A DNA stretch of 64,000 bases from Methanohalophilus levihalophilus (GCF_017874375.1 NZ_JAGGLK010000002.1:434001-498000); one strand, 5' to 3'; shown: positions 1-9,582, numbered from the stretch's first letter. Numbers and translations: made by a program. Notes: generated by a model from the letters alone, not told the origin.

Positions 1-162
1 TTCAATGCGTGACAGGCGCTCATCCGGGTTATTATTGTTACATGTTCTGTTATTGAAATATGAAGATATTGCCCAGATCAGGACAAGCAATATTATCAGA
101 TTGAATATCATGCTAAAGACTCCAAAACTCCCATATCCTCCATAAAATCCGTATCCCATCAT
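1..162 (-). CDS. Small membrane protein, SHOCT-like (partial)
   Basis: A 54-codon reading frame runs off the left edge of the window, so the C-terminus is missing. It opens with two Met codons and a Gly/Tyr/Phe-rich stretch, followed by one hydrophobic helix (about residues 18-35, IFNLIILLVLIWAI), a polar Asn-rich linker, and the start of a charged tail (DERLSRIE). One transmembrane helix followed by a short charged tail beginning near D/E-R-L is the usual build of small SHOCT-domain proteins. The family call is inference because the diagnostic tail is cut off. The Gly/Tyr-rich start resembles the tail of the exported protein encoded next to it on the same strand. Confidence 0.5.
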   Translation of the reverse strand, partial: MMGYGFYGGYGSFGVFSMIFNLIILLVLIWAISSYFNNRTCNNNNPDERLSRIE

Positions 163-279
163 GGTATCATCCCGGTATCAAAAAATAAGACAAAGAGTAA
201 GTTTGTGGAAGTCCCTGCCATCTGTGGTGGTGGTAGTCAATATCTTTTGAAATGACAGGGACTTCACACCATTTTATCG

Positions 280-741
280 TTAGCGATACACACCGCCATA
301 GCCCATTCCCGGACCATAGCCGTAACCATGCATCATGCCGTATCCGTATCCGCGTCTTGCAGGAGCATAATTATATGTCTGGCTTGTGCTATCAACAACT
401 TCTCCAGTGAAAGCGTCAATGTAGCTCTGCATTACGACACCGTCATCGTTTGTGTAATACACAACCCACCATCTGCCCATCTGGTAGATGTTGTCCTCTT
501 TTACATCAGGATCAATCTGATCCTGCGCTATTTCAAGAGCATCATCGAGAGTTTCAACGGCCAGATCATAATTGGTGGCTGTGCCTGTTATCTGGTTGTA
601 TACAGGGCAACCTCCAATTCCGGACATTGGACCGTATCCATATGCAGCCTGAACTTCTTCAGTTTGCAATGTGAGGGCAACCATTCCTGCACCTGCAAGA
701 AGTACTGCTCCAACCAATAGCATGTTTAGCGTCTTTTTCAT
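280..741 (-). CDS. Exported PepSY-like protein with Gly/Tyr-rich tail
   Basis: 153 residues. A Lys-containing start and hydrophobic core (residues 3-25) ending near VQA-AY look like a signal peptide or N-terminal anchor. The middle (about residues 50-110) has the PepSY pattern of a helix, a WWVVYYTNDDG strand and a D-A-F-TGEVVD strand, a fold often found in secreted protease-inhibitor or sensor proteins. The C-terminus is low-complexity Gly/Tyr/Met (GYGYGMMHGYGYG). ATG 741 is chosen over the in-frame GTG nine bases upstream because AGGTGAG sits at a proper distance before it. The protein probably acts outside the membrane; substrate unknown. Confidence 0.6.
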   Translation of the reverse strand: MKKTLNMLLVGAVLLAGAGMVALTLQTEEVQAAYGYGPMSGIGGCPVYNQITGTATNYDLAVETLDDALEIAQDQIDPDVKEDNIYQMGRWWVVYYTNDDGVVMQSYIDAFTGEVVDSTSQTYNYAPARRGYGYGMMHGYGYGPGMGYGGVYR

Positions 742-820
742 ATTGCTCACCTTCTCACCAGTTAACTTATGTTAGTTTCATTCAATATATGTAGCCTACA
801 TGTTACACATGTACTTGCAA

Positions 821-830
821 GGATATAAAG
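821..830 (-). promoter_or_regulatory. TATA box for the exported PepSY-like gene
   Basis: On the minus strand the sequence reads CTTTATATCC, an archaeal TATA element about 80 bases upstream of ATG 741. A short symmetric motif (ACATGT-TAC-ACATGT, 798-812) lies just downstream, close to the expected transcription start, and could be an operator. Only this one instance was seen. Confidence 0.4.
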
Positions 831-934
831 ATTGTGATCAAACTACACACAACCAGATTTCGGAGATATTGATCAAAGTAGAGAGCTACTGTTATTCAAA
901 AAGAAAAAGAATATGCATAGACACGATTTATGCT

Positions 935-2287
935 TTACTTCCGGATCATATGCTGGATGTCTGAAGCCATTGTCGGGAATACGTAAACTACCTTTTTGAA
1001 TTCATCAAGGGTTATTCCCAGGCGCATTGCCATGGCAAAAATATTGATAACTTCAGCAGCTTCCGATCCAAGTAGGTGTGCCCCGGCAATTTTGCCTGTT
1101 TCCTTTTCCACAATGACTTTGGTTGCCGAAATATTCTCCTGCAGTCTTCTTGAAGTGTACCAGTCACTTGTATCGTGGAAGTACACGTCGTATTTTTCAT
1201 CAGCCTTTTCAAGGGATATTCCCACGCTTGCAAGGGTTGGGATTGTGAAAACAGCTGAAGGAACGCCGTTGTAGTCAACAGTTTTGGTATTTCCTGAAAG
1301 GATATTTGACGCAGCAACCGTTCCCTGAAGACTTGCAATGGGTGTCAGAGGTGCACCGATTTTGACACAATCGCCACCGGCATAGACCTTCGGGTTCGAA
1401 ACGCTTTGCATGAATTCGTTAACTGCAATACCACCGTTTTCAAGTTCCACATTTCCTTTTTCCAGATCCATTCCCTCGAGTGCCGGAATCCTGCCCGATC
1501 CGTGAACCACGAGGTCACAGATGAACGTTTCCTCCCCCGCGGGTGTGGCGGCAGTTACAACATATTCATTCCCCACTTTATCCACAGCTATTACAACATG
1601 CTCAGTATGGATTTTTATGCCTGCTTCCTCACTTGCTTTTGTAAGCAGGTCTGTCATGTCAGAGTCAAAATGTTTGAGAATATGTTTTCCTCTCTGGAGG
1701 ATTGTGACTTCGGCCCCTGCCCTTGCAGCAACGTGTGCAAATTCGAAGGAAATATAGCCTCCTCCTGCAAAAAGAATCCTTTTTGGCAGAGTTTCAAGCT
1801 CAAGGAAATCTTCGCTTGTTACAAGATGCTCATGTCCCTTGAATTCAAGGGGTTTTGGGATTCCTCCGGTTGCGATGAAAATGTATTTTGCCTTAAGCTG
1901 TTTGTCGCCGATGGTAATTGTATCGGGACTGAGAAATCTTGCCTGTCCGTGATAAGTGTCAATGCCCTTCTGTCCATATTCGGCTTCTTTTTGGGCAGGC
2001 TGGAAATCAACAAAAGTCTCTTTCAATTCAATGAGTTTTTTCCAGTTGATTGATGCTGCACAATCCACGGCACCAACTGCATGGAACTTTTCGGTTCTTT
2101 CAACAAGCTCTGCCACTCCCACAAGAACCTTTTTCGGGACACATCCACGAAGGGCACATGTTCCGCCGTATTCTCTTGAATCCACAATTGCAACTTTCAT
2201 GTCGTATCTGGCAAGTTTATTGGCACATACCGGGCCGGCAACACCGGTTCCAATAACAATAACATCGTACTCTGCTTCCATATCCAC
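935..2287 (-). CDS. Class I pyridine nucleotide-disulfide oxidoreductase homologue
   Basis: 450 residues, the usual length of the glutathione reductase/dihydrolipoamide dehydrogenase family. An FAD-binding GTGVAGP motif lies near residues 13-19, and the redox-active disulfide motif GGTCALRGCVPKK (Cys44, Cys49) is intact. A second nucleotide-binding fold (FAGGGYISFEFA) is near 170-185 and the FAD motif YAGGDC near 300. The C-terminal dimerisation domain ends at the HxxxxE region. There the usual catalytic His-Pro-Thr...Glu is replaced by VFPTMASD, so the proton-transfer His and its Glu partner are missing. It is therefore likely a flavoprotein reductase of unknown substrate rather than a true glutathione reductase or Lpd. 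The gene stands alone. Confidence 0.75.
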   Translation of the reverse strand: MDMEAEYDVIVIGTGVAGPVCANKLARYDMKVAIVDSREYGGTCALRGCVPKKVLVGVAELVERTEKFHAVGAVDCAASINWKKLIELKETFVDFQPAQKEAEYGQKGIDTYHGQARFLSPDTITIGDKQLKAKYIFIATGGIPKPLEFKGHEHLVTSEDFLELETLPKRILFAGGGYISFEFAHVAARAGAEVTILQRGKHILKHFDSDMTDLLTKASEEAGIKIHTEHVVIAVDKVGNEYVVTAATPAGEETFICDLVVHGSGRIPALEGMDLEKGNVELENGGIAVNEFMQSVSNPKVYAGGDCVKIGAPLTPIASLQGTVAASNILSGNTKTVDYNGVPSAVFTIPTLASVGISLEKADEKYDVYFHDTSDWYTSRRLQENISATKVIVEKETGKIAGAHLLGSEAAEVINIFAMAMRLGITLDEFKKVVYVFPTMASDIQHMIRK

Positions 2288-2373
2288 AACTCCTGATTAA
2301 CCAAAGATTTTCCAAAACCCCGTTTATGCATAAATGTTGGGTAGGTGTCTAAATATAGGTTTCCTTCAAAAAA

Positions 2374-3825
2374 TCAGAAATCAAACAGAGTCTTCTGTGG
2401 CTTTTTCTGAGGAGCTTTCTCTGCTTTGGGGGGGTCTTCCGGTTCAGGAGTGGCAACAAAACTGTCAAGGGAGCGGGTTGCCTGTTTCACTTCCTTCTTC
2501 TCTTGGATGAAAATATCAATGTCCTCGGATTCCTTCTCACCCATCCTCTTCAGGGATTCCTCGTAAATCTTCTGGATTTTCTTGCCGACTTTCTTTCCTT
2601 TAAGGTATGCTATCTCATCGGCATCGAGTTTCAGGATTGTAGCAACATCCACAGCCCTCTCATCATCTTCGATAATCCTGCTGTAGAGTCTCATGGAATC
2701 TCCACGTGAGTCTCTTATTGGTTCATGGCAATGACCTGAGACTTTTGCAGCAATGTTGTCTCGCATATCCCTTTTGGCACGCATCTGCCCCATTCTTCTC
2801 CAGAGGGAAGGTGGCTGCAGTTTCCTGAATCCTGAATGAGGGTGCACTTTTGAGGCAGCAGTTCCACCGCTTAACAGAAATCCGGCATATCTCCAGAGGC
2901 CGTAATTCTGTCGCAGCCTTACCCTGCCAAGATACCTGTCTGCATGTGAAAGATTGCGGTATGCATTGGCAACATCATCGTTCATTGTTTCCCCTTTGTC
3001 AAGATACTGCTCCGGAAGGTTTTCGTCCACCCACTGGATCAAGTCTTCGGGGGTTTCGTCAAGATCAAAGGTCGCCCTGTGGGCCGCAACAGGATCACTT
3101 TCCTGAAACACTTTGGAGAGGACTTTGAAAATAGATTCTTTGGTGTCCCTTTCAGCGGTTGCAATATCTTCAGGATGAATTTCAGATTTTCCTGTAGCCA
3201 CTGCCTGAAGATCTCTCACGGCGCTACGAAGATCCCCACCTGCCATTGATGCGATTTTTTCGAGGACTCCTGTGCCGCACATAATTTTCTCATCCTGGCA
3301 GATCTTCTTGAGTGCGACAATAATGGAGCGCTGCTGCATGGAATTAAATTTCACTTCTTCGCAAAGAGAACGAATTGAGGAGGACATCCCGTAGAGATCA
3401 TTTGCAATAAGTACAATTGGCTGGTCTGTCTTCTTGATTATTGCAGCCATGGCGCGAGCCCCTCCTCTGTCTGAAGAGCCGTGCATGTTGTCTGCTTCAT
3501 CGAGAATAATAAGGCGCCTGTAGCCACCGGTAAGTGTACCCATTTGTGACGCGGATCCTGCGACTCTTTCAAGAGCTGAGGCTGTTCTCTGATCACTTGC
3601 ATTCATCTCGATTGTTTCCCAGCCGATTTGTGATGCAAGAGCAAGGGCTGCTGATGTCTTTCCTACGCCTGGTGGTCCATAAAGTATTACTGCCTTTTTT
3701 TCCGGTGTTTTGTGTTCCCAGTCACCGACCCATTTCCAGAGAAATTCCACGGCAGATTTGTTTCCAATTACATCCGCAAGAGTTTGCGGTCTGTATTTCT
3801 CGGCCCAATCCGTAGGTGCTGTCAT
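2374..3825 (-). CDS. rfcL: Replication factor C large subunit (clamp loader)
   Basis: 483 residues. RfcL works with the small RFC subunit to load the PCNA sliding clamp onto primed DNA. It opens WAEKYRPQTL, typical of RFC. The Walker A motif GPPGVGKT is at about 50-57 and Walker B LIILDEADN at about 105-113. The last residues, QKTLFDF, form a canonical PCNA-interacting (PIP) box, preceded by a Lys/Pro-rich linker. The frame stays open 70 codons further upstream, but that extension is not RFC-like and would overlap the divergent mtxX gene, so ATG 3825 is chosen. It is divergently transcribed from mtxX across an 85 bp gap. Confidence 0.93.
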   Translation of the reverse strand: MTAPTDWAEKYRPQTLADVIGNKSAVEFLWKWVGDWEHKTPEKKAVILYGPPGVGKTSAALALASQIGWETIEMNASDQRTASALERVAGSASQMGTLTGGYRRLIILDEADNMHGSSDRGGARAMAAIIKKTDQPIVLIANDLYGMSSSIRSLCEEVKFNSMQQRSIIVALKKICQDEKIMCGTGVLEKIASMAGGDLRSAVRDLQAVATGKSEIHPEDIATAERDTKESIFKVLSKVFQESDPVAAHRATFDLDETPEDLIQWVDENLPEQYLDKGETMNDDVANAYRNLSHADRYLGRVRLRQNYGLWRYAGFLLSGGTAASKVHPHSGFRKLQPPSLWRRMGQMRAKRDMRDNIAAKVSGHCHEPIRDSRGDSMRLYSRIIEDDERAVDVATILKLDADEIAYLKGKKVGKKIQKIYEESLKRMGEKESEDIDIFIQEKKEVKQATRSLDSFVATPEPEDPPKAEKAPQKKPQKTLFDF

Positions 3826-3910
3826 CGCTAATCCCGGATAACATAAAAGGGGAAAACTAATTAATGTTTGTGTTGTCTTCATTTTACTATTATTTTGAAG
3901 GGTAATACCT

Positions 3911-4750
3911 ATGCAGGAAGGCACTGAAAAGCTTCTGGATATCATAAGAAACAAAGCACTTGCTACAAAGGCCCGTGTTGCTCTGGGAGTGCGTAATCCC
4001 ACTCCGAAACTAATTCGGAGTGCTGAGGATGCCATGAAGGAGGGCTATGCTGAAGTCGTGCTGGTGGGCAATGCCCGTGAGATTTCCGAAATAGGTACTT
4101 CACTTGAAATTATTGATACTCTTGATCCGGAAACCGCACTTGGAACCCTGCTTGCATCCGGGGAATTCGACGCAGTTGTAAGAGGGACTGCCAAAGCGTC
4201 GGGTACATTATCGCATCTGAAAAAGGTGACAGGAATTGACAAGCTATATCGTGTGGCTTTCCTGTTAACCGCAGATGGCACTCCTTTTTTTCTGGCTCCT
4301 GTGGGAATCGATGAAGGAGGTTCCATATCTGACAAAATTGAACTTGTGAGAAGAAGCGCCGATTACATCCGCAGGTTCGGAGTTGAGCCTTCAGTCGGTG
4401 TACTTTCCGGTGGCAGGATGGGCGATCTTGGAAGAGACCGGGAGGTTGACCGGACTCTTGCAGAGGGTGATTTTATCGCAAACAGGTTGCAGGAGATGGG
4501 TATCAAGGCCAAGCACTATACCATCCTCATAGAAGATGCGATTTCAGAATCTAATTTTATTCTTGCACCCGATGGGATTACAGGGAATTTGATGTTCCGT
4601 AGTCTTGTATTTCTTGGGGGAGGGGATGGAATCGGTGCACCGGTTTTGATGGATGATTATGTTTTTGTTGATACTTCAAGAGTTGGCGGGCACTACACGC
4701 TTGCCATTATGCTTGCCAGCGCTCTTGTAAAAACAAGGGAAGAGGTTTGA
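3911..4750 (+). CDS. mtxX: MtxX, methanogenesis marker 4 family
   Basis: 279 residues, first gene of a compact mtxX-mtxA-mtxH operon. The sequence (ALGVRNPTPKLIRSAEDAM, VVRGTAKASGTL, ALTxADGTPFF-like segment, APDGITGNLMFRSLVFLGGG) matches the MtxX family, which is related in fold to phosphotransacetylases and is conserved in methanogens as a methanogenesis marker. Its biochemical role is not established. The next gene starts four bases after its stop, so the two are surely cotranslated. The context, directly before relatives of MtrA and MtrH, implies a role with a corrinoid methyl-transfer complex. Confidence 0.85.
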   Translation: MQEGTEKLLDIIRNKALATKARVALGVRNPTPKLIRSAEDAMKEGYAEVVLVGNAREISEIGTSLEIIDTLDPETALGTLLASGEFDAVVRGTAKASGTLSHLKKVTGIDKLYRVAFLLTADGTPFFLAPVGIDEGGSISDKIELVRRSADYIRRFGVEPSVGVLSGGRMGDLGRDREVDRTLAEGDFIANRLQEMGIKAKHYTILIEDAISESNFILAPDGITGNLMFRSLVFLGGGDGIGAPVLMDDYVFVDTSRVGGHYTLAIMLASALVKTREEV

Positions 4751-4753
4751 AAA

Positions 4754-5341
4754 ATGGAGAATACAACTGCCAACTGGCCTGTGGTAAAAGGAGATTGTGC
4801 TTCAGGTGATCCCGGTTCCCGGATTGCCGTGGTTACCCTTGCAAGCCATATGGAACCCGATGAGAACGCAGCCATTTGGGGAAGCTGCAAGACGGAGAAT
4901 CTCGGGGCCGAGAAAGTGATTGCGAATGTAATTTCCAATTCCAATATCCGCTATATTTTGCTTTGTGGTGCTGAATCACGTGGGCATCTCGCAGGACAAA
5001 CGCTGCTTTCACTTTACAATAATGGTATTGATGAGAATGGCAGGATAATAGGTTCAGAGGGTGCTATTCCGTTTATTGAGAATATTGACGGAACCATGAT
5101 TGAAAGGTTCCAGAGGCAGGTCACTTTTATTGAAAATATCGGGCTCACTGATCTCGATGAAATCTTCAGAATTGTTGAGGAATACAAGGATAAAGGCGAC
5201 GCTTTCCCGGAAGAGCCGATGATGTTCCAGCAGCCCTCCAGAAGATGTCCGTTTTCGCTGGATGAAGTTGATGCGGATGTTATTGTTGCGGAAAACGTGT
5301 TTATGGATACGTCATGCGGATTGATATATGAGGTTGATTGA
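4754..5341 (+). CDS. mtxA: MtxA, soluble MtrA-like corrinoid protein
   Basis: 195 residues. It resembles the corrinoid-binding domain of MtrA, the tetrahydromethanopterin:CoM methyltransferase subunit: GSCKTENLGAEKVIANVISN, then RYILLCGAESRGHLAGQ, where His78 matches the histidine that coordinates cobalt in MtrA. It lacks the C-terminal transmembrane helix that anchors genuine MtrA, so it should be soluble. No other mtr genes (B-G) are near, which marks it as the mtx paralogue and not part of the main membrane complex. It overlaps or nearly abuts both neighbours. A soluble methyl-corrinoid shuttle paired with MtxH is a reasonable inference; the methyl donor is unknown. Confidence 0.85.
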   Translation: MENTTANWPVVKGDCASGDPGSRIAVVTLASHMEPDENAAIWGSCKTENLGAEKVIANVISNSNIRYILLCGAESRGHLAGQTLLSLYNNGIDENGRIIGSEGAIPFIENIDGTMIERFQRQVTFIENIGLTDLDEIFRIVEEYKDKGDAFPEEPMMFQQPSRRCPFSLDEVDADVIVAENVFMDTSCGLIYEVD

Positions 5342-5355
5342 GGGAGATTTTAGAA

Positions 5356-6288
5356 ATGTTCAGGTTCAAAAACAAGCAGGAAATTGCCAATATTGCAGGA
5401 GTGAAGATCGGAGGAAATCCCGGGGAACTTGCAACAGCTCTCGCTGGTACTATTTTTTATGAAGGGCACATTATTGTGGAGGATGAAAACAAGGGAATTT
5501 TTAACCGTGCAGGTGCCGAAGATCTAATCAACGGACAGGCATCAGCTTCGGATGAAACCGGCAATCCTCATATGGTTCATATTTTCGGCAATACTGCCAC
5601 TGCTCTTACAAATTACGTTGATTTTGTTTCCGAAATAACGGATGCCCCATTGATTATTGATTCTCCGGATGCTGCTGCAAGGATGCAGGTGGCCGGGTAT
5701 ATGGAAGAAATCGGCCTTGCGGACAGGGCTGTTTACAATTCCATTAACATGAGCATTACTCCGGAAGAACGCGATTTCCTTGCGCAGTCAGATATTGATA
5801 GTGCGATAATCCTCGGTTTTAATGCAGTTGATTCTTCCTTTGAAGGCAGGATGGCCATGCTTGAGAATGGCGGAAACCTGCTTGATAAGGGTCTGCTTGA
5901 AATTGCAATTGAATGCGGAATTACCAATCGGCTGATTGATCCCGGGATTACTCCTATGGGCAATGGTTCAGGGATAAGCCTGAGGGTAAGTCTTGCAACC
6001 AAGGCAAAATGGGGTCTTCCTGTAGGCTCTGGAATTCACAATGCTCCTTCTTCCTGGAAATGGATTAAGGAGAAGAGGAAAATCGATCCACTTGCCTACA
6101 AGATGTGTGATGTGGGCTCGGCGGTTCTTCAGCAGGCCGCAGGTGGGAATTTCGTGCTTTACGGCCCCATTGAGAATGCGCCACTTGTATTCCCATTGTG
6201 TGCGATGTCGGATATCATTCTGACCGAGTCTGCACCTTTTGAAAACGTTACTTCTTCACCTGATCATCCTTTCCACAAACTCATATGA
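5356..6288 (+). CDS. mtxH: MtxH, MtrH-like methyltransferase subunit
   Basis: 310 residues. MtrH transfers the methyl group between tetrahydromethanopterin and the corrinoid. The start MFRFKNKQEIANIAGVKIGG parallels the MtrH N-terminus, which fixes ATG 5356 although the frame is open from a TTG at 5338; GGGAG lies upstream. Conserved MtrH features include FYEGHIIVEDENKGIFNR, IDSPDAAARMQ, NSINMSITPEE, IILGFNAVD, LIDPGITPMGNGSGISLR and the C-terminal LLYGPIENAPLVFP-type segment. It is a TIM-barrel pterin-binding protein by homology. Third gene of mtxXAH. Together these three could form a cut-down methyl-transfer module separate from the sodium-pumping Mtr complex. Confidence 0.87.
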   Translation: MFRFKNKQEIANIAGVKIGGNPGELATALAGTIFYEGHIIVEDENKGIFNRAGAEDLINGQASASDETGNPHMVHIFGNTATALTNYVDFVSEITDAPLIIDSPDAAARMQVAGYMEEIGLADRAVYNSINMSITPEERDFLAQSDIDSAIILGFNAVDSSFEGRMAMLENGGNLLDKGLLEIAIECGITNRLIDPGITPMGNGSGISLRVSLATKAKWGLPVGSGIHNAPSSWKWIKEKRKIDPLAYKMCDVGSAVLQQAAGGNFVLYGPIENAPLVFPLCAMSDIILTESAPFENVTSSPDHPFHKLI

Positions 6289-6363
6289 GCAAAGGAATGG
6301 GTATTTAAACAGGAAATTGCATAGGATCGTTAGTTCTAAACTGTTACCAACAGGGGATTAAAA

Positions 6364-6918
6364 ATGAAAGAGCTTACCATTTATGTTTCCGACGAATTAT
6401 ATGGGAAGTTGCTATTGGTTCCCCAATCCGAGAGATACATTGTTTCCCTGATAGAGGATGATCTTCTCGGGGATAAGACAGATGACTCGGAAAAGCTTTC
6501 AGAGGTGAAGACGACCCTTGAGTTTATCAATTCCCGACTTACTGCCATTGAGGAGGGCCTTGGTGTCAAAAAGACGGGTGTATCAAATGCGGAGAAGTCC
6601 GCAATCCCTGAAAAAGCTGATGTTTCTTCTCCTGCCTATCTCCCTGACACCAGCAGTTTTTATCGGAAGCTGGCGGTTATAAACGGAATTGCTGTTGATG
6701 GCAATGGTGAACCGGAGAGTGGCTTTCCGGATGCCCTTGAGCGCAATATCCTGATGTATGTGGCTCCGGGAATCGAGCTTAAGAAAAACATTCTTAAAAG
6801 TTTGTTGTCCATTCGCTTCCCTGAGGAAGACATCGATAACAAAATCCGGCAAATGGTCACTGCCGGAAAACTCTGCGAGTCAAAGGCTGGTGAAGACTCC
6901 TGCGTGAGCAGGGAATAA
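6364..6918 (+). CDS. Uncharacterised protein with helical linker
   Basis: 184 residues, not recognised. The N-terminal 35 residues (KELTIYVSDELYGKLLLVPQSERYIVSLIEDDL) look like a short ribbon-helix-helix or dimerisation unit. A helical stretch at about 40-70 may be a short coiled coil, followed by a Ser/Pro/Ala-rich linker. The C-terminal 60 residues (ERNILMYVAPGIELKKNILKSLLSIRFPEEDIDNKIRQMV) could form a small winged-helix-like domain. GGGGA precedes the ATG. It lies 75 bp after mtxH but probably has its own signals. No function assigned. Confidence 0.6.
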   Translation: MKELTIYVSDELYGKLLLVPQSERYIVSLIEDDLLGDKTDDSEKLSEVKTTLEFINSRLTAIEEGLGVKKTGVSNAEKSAIPEKADVSSPAYLPDTSSFYRKLAVINGIAVDGNGEPESGFPDALERNILMYVAPGIELKKNILKSLLSIRFPEEDIDNKIRQMVTAGKLCESKAGEDSCVSRE

Positions 6919-7094
6919 GCATTACTTCTGTTTTCTGAATGCCGGAAAAGAGAAAGTTTTACTTTTTTTGAACGGAGGCTTTTCATGACGCTTTCGCTAT
7001 ATCAAAAACCACTTAATGGATAAATATTAATATTATTTGAGAGTTAATTATTATGAGCAACAGGTTGCCATCATACTGAATTTTGGAGTATTAT

Positions 7095-8804
7095 ATGCCA
7101 GAAGATCCAGTTTCCTACAACCTTTCCGGATTCAAAAAAGTATTATTTTGTTTTATCCTTGCAGCTCTCTTTTTGTCCGCATCAGTTTGTCCGGTTGGTG
7201 CACAAGGTGAGACAATAAAAGTAGGCGTTGCCCAGTATGAACCGGTAATTTTCATAGATGATACAGGGGAAGCAAGCGGATTTACCGTTGATGTGCTTGA
7301 GCACATTGCTGCACAGGAGAACTGGGCCATCGAGTATGTTCCCGGGTCCTGGGCTGAAAGCCTTGAAAGGCTTGAAAGTGGTGAGATTGATCTGCTCACA
7401 GACGTCGTATACAGCGAGGAACGCGATAAAATATTCGATTATTCAAGTGAGTTTGTCATTCTGGAATGGGGTCAGGTCTACACTCACCACGACTCGGCAA
7501 TCCATTCTGTTTTTGATCTGGATAAAAAAACCGTTGTTGCAGTTCAGGGCGATTTGTTCTATGCCAATTTCCGGAGTTATGCCGCCAATTTCGGGGTAAA
7601 CTGTACGTATGTTGAAGTTGCTGACTATGATCGGTTATTTGAGGCTATTGAAGGCAAATCCGCAGATGCGGGTATTGTGGGAAAACGCTACAATCCTGAA
7701 CACAAGGATGAATATCATATTCATGAAACTTCCATAGTTTTCTCTCCATTCCAGATGTATTTCGCAGTTCCAAATGGTACGAACCAAGACATTCTCAAGA
7801 CTCTGGATGAGCACATGGTTTTGCTGAAAGGCGACAGTGAGTCTGTTTACTATCAGGCAGAAGCGAAATGGTTTGAAACTGAATCCGATCCTGGAATTCC
7901 CGGATGGGTTAAGATGGTTGCAGGAATCGGAGGCGGATTGTTACTGTTTTTCGTAATTGCAAGTGTATCCCTGAATTACCAGGTCAGGAGAAAAACAGCT
8001 GAGCTTTCTGAAAACAATAGGCAGCTCAAGGCTGAAATCGTCGTGCGCAAGCAGGCGGAAACTGAACTTCTGAATGCAAAAATAGATGCAGAGGCTGGTA
8101 ACCGTGCGAAAAGTGATTTCCTTTCAACTATGAGTCATGAATTGCGCACACCCCTTAATTCCATACTGGGTTTTTCCCAGATACTTGACGCGGAAAATTT
8201 TGGCTCGCTGAATTCAAAACAGAAGCACTATTTAGGTAATATTTCCAAAAGCGGCACCCATCTTCTTCAGATTATCAATTCGGTGCTGGACATTTCAAGG
8301 GTGGAGTCGGGAACTACAGAACTGGAATATTCTAGGTTTAATCTGGTTGATCTCCTTGATGAGGCTACCAGTCTCCTGTACCCCATAGCTGCCAGCAAAT
8401 GCATATCTCTCAAGGTTGAAAACAACAGCAATGCAGATTATATGGTGGCAGATGAGCAGAGAATCAAGCAGATTCTTTACAATCTTATCAACAATGCCAT
8501 TAAGTTTACGGAAGAGGGCGGTTCCGTGAGGCTTGTTGCATCGGATGAAGGGAACATGCTCCGGATTTCCGTTATAGATACGGGAGCCGGCATCCCGGAG
8601 GAAGAATTTGAGAATATCTTCCTGCCGTTTAAGCAGCTTGCAGAATTTGCAACCCGGAGACATGGTGGATCAGGGCTTGGTCTCTACATTGTGAAGGAAC
8701 TGGTCGAACTGCACGGCGGTGAAATCCAGGTTGAGAGTGAAGTGGGTAAGGGCAGCACTTTTACATTTACGATTCCAATCGATGCAAAACCGACAGCATC
8801 CTGA
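7095..8804 (+). CDS. Sensor histidine kinase with solute-binding sensor domain
   Basis: 569 residues. An N-terminal signal/anchor segment (about 15-35) is followed by a family-3 periplasmic solute-binding domain (about 40-260: [29 protein letters not shown] onward). One transmembrane helix comes next (about 275-297), then a coiled coil and a HisKA domain with the phosphoacceptor H-box [11 protein letters not shown] near residue 347. The HATPase domain has N-box [14 protein letters not shown] and G-boxes DTGAGIP and [10 protein letters not shown]. It should autophosphorylate in response to an external small molecule. ATG 7095 is preferred over the TTG at 7083 because GGAG lies seven bases upstream of it. 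No response regulator is adjacent, so the partner is elsewhere. Confidence 0.9.
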   Translation: MPEDPVSYNLSGFKKVLFCFILAALFLSASVCPVGAQGETIKVGVAQYEPVIFIDDTGEASGFTVDVLEHIAAQENWAIEYVPGSWAESLERLESGEIDLLTDVVYSEERDKIFDYSSEFVILEWGQVYTHHDSAIHSVFDLDKKTVVAVQGDLFYANFRSYAANFGVNCTYVEVADYDRLFEAIEGKSADAGIVGKRYNPEHKDEYHIHETSIVFSPFQMYFAVPNGTNQDILKTLDEHMVLLKGDSESVYYQAEAKWFETESDPGIPGWVKMVAGIGGGLLLFFVIASVSLNYQVRRKTAELSENNRQLKAEIVVRKQAETELLNAKIDAEAGNRAKSDFLSTMSHELRTPLNSILGFSQILDAENFGSLNSKQKHYLGNISKSGTHLLQIINSVLDISRVESGTTELEYSRFNLVDLLDEATSLLYPIAASKCISLKVENNSNADYMVADEQRIKQILYNLINNAIKFTEEGGSVRLVASDEGNMLRISVIDTGAGIPEEEFENIFLPFKQLAEFATRRHGGSGLGLYIVKELVELHGGEIQVESEVGKGSTFTFTIPIDAKPTAS

Positions 8805-8818
8805 AAGTTGCTTAACTG

Positions 8819-9415
8819 TTAATTTCCGAAGGTCGGAATTATCCGCCTTACTCTTTTCTGGTAATCCCGGTACTCGTCACCAAACTGCGATACCAGCCTC
8901 ATTTCCGTGTGCACTGATCCAAATATCAGGTACACGGTGGTTACAAGGAACAGTGCAAGCAAGTTGGTGGTCATGAAGGGGGTAAACCAGATTATCATCA
9001 GACCCGAGAGCAGGAAGGGGTCCCGTATCCACTTGTAAACCCCTACCACATCCATGTGCCCCGCATCCGGCGTGCCGGGTGAGGCAAGCTGCCCCCGAAA
9101 CTCAAAGCGATTGCGGGCATCCATCAAAGCCCTTGCCCCGATGTACGCACCAATGAGCTGCACCCCGACCATCAGCCAGCGCCACGGGGATTCCACAACG
9201 TAGAGATACGGCCCCGGATTGTTGTAGAGCAGGTAGGCCAGCGGTGAGAGGATTATCACCGTGACGATGTTGTAGATGTGCCTGTAATATTTGTCAGCCT
9301 TTACCCCCACTACACGCCGTACCATGCGCTTGAAAGGCAGGCTCGCCATGATGCTGTGGATGACTGCAAATGCTATTAAAACGAAGATGATTATTGACAA
9401 TACCAACTGTTCCAC
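8819..9415 (-). CDS. Isoprenylcysteine methyltransferase/NnrU-like membrane protein
   Basis: 198 residues with about five hydrophobic segments (roughly 3-22, 46-66, 80-100, 128-150, 150-170). The pattern GVYKWIRDPFLLSGLMIIW followed by EMRLVSQFGDEYRDYQKRVRRIIP is typical of the ICMT/phospholipid methyltransferase/NnrU superfamily, in which RxP and E-x-L-x-x-x-F-G-x-E-Y-x-x-Y bind SAM and lipid. Substrate unknown. The gene converges on the histidine kinase gene, with 14 bp between the stop codons. Confidence 0.75.
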   Translation of the reverse strand: MEQLVLSIIIFVLIAFAVIHSIMASLPFKRMVRRVVGVKADKYYRHIYNIVTVIILSPLAYLLYNNPGPYLYVVESPWRWLMVGVQLIGAYIGARALMDARNRFEFRGQLASPGTPDAGHMDVVGVYKWIRDPFLLSGLMIIWFTPFMTTNLLALFLVTTVYLIFGSVHTEMRLVSQFGDEYRDYQKRVRRIIPTFGN

Positions 9416-9582
9416 TCCCTCTCTTTATTTTGGCGGGCGGGGTATTTGTGGTTTTTGGGGATCGGGTGTGAAATGTTCGTTGCAAAAATACCATTGTAAA
9501 TAAGTTCTGAGTATAACTGAAAAAGTTATTTAAGGTATTGGATTTTATTGTTCTTTTTTACCAAAATACTGGGGGAATTATT

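Noticed and set aside
3826-4035. 70-codon N-terminal extension of rfcL
   Set aside because: Overlaps the start of mtxX, is not RFC-like, and the family start WAEKYRP follows ATG 3825.
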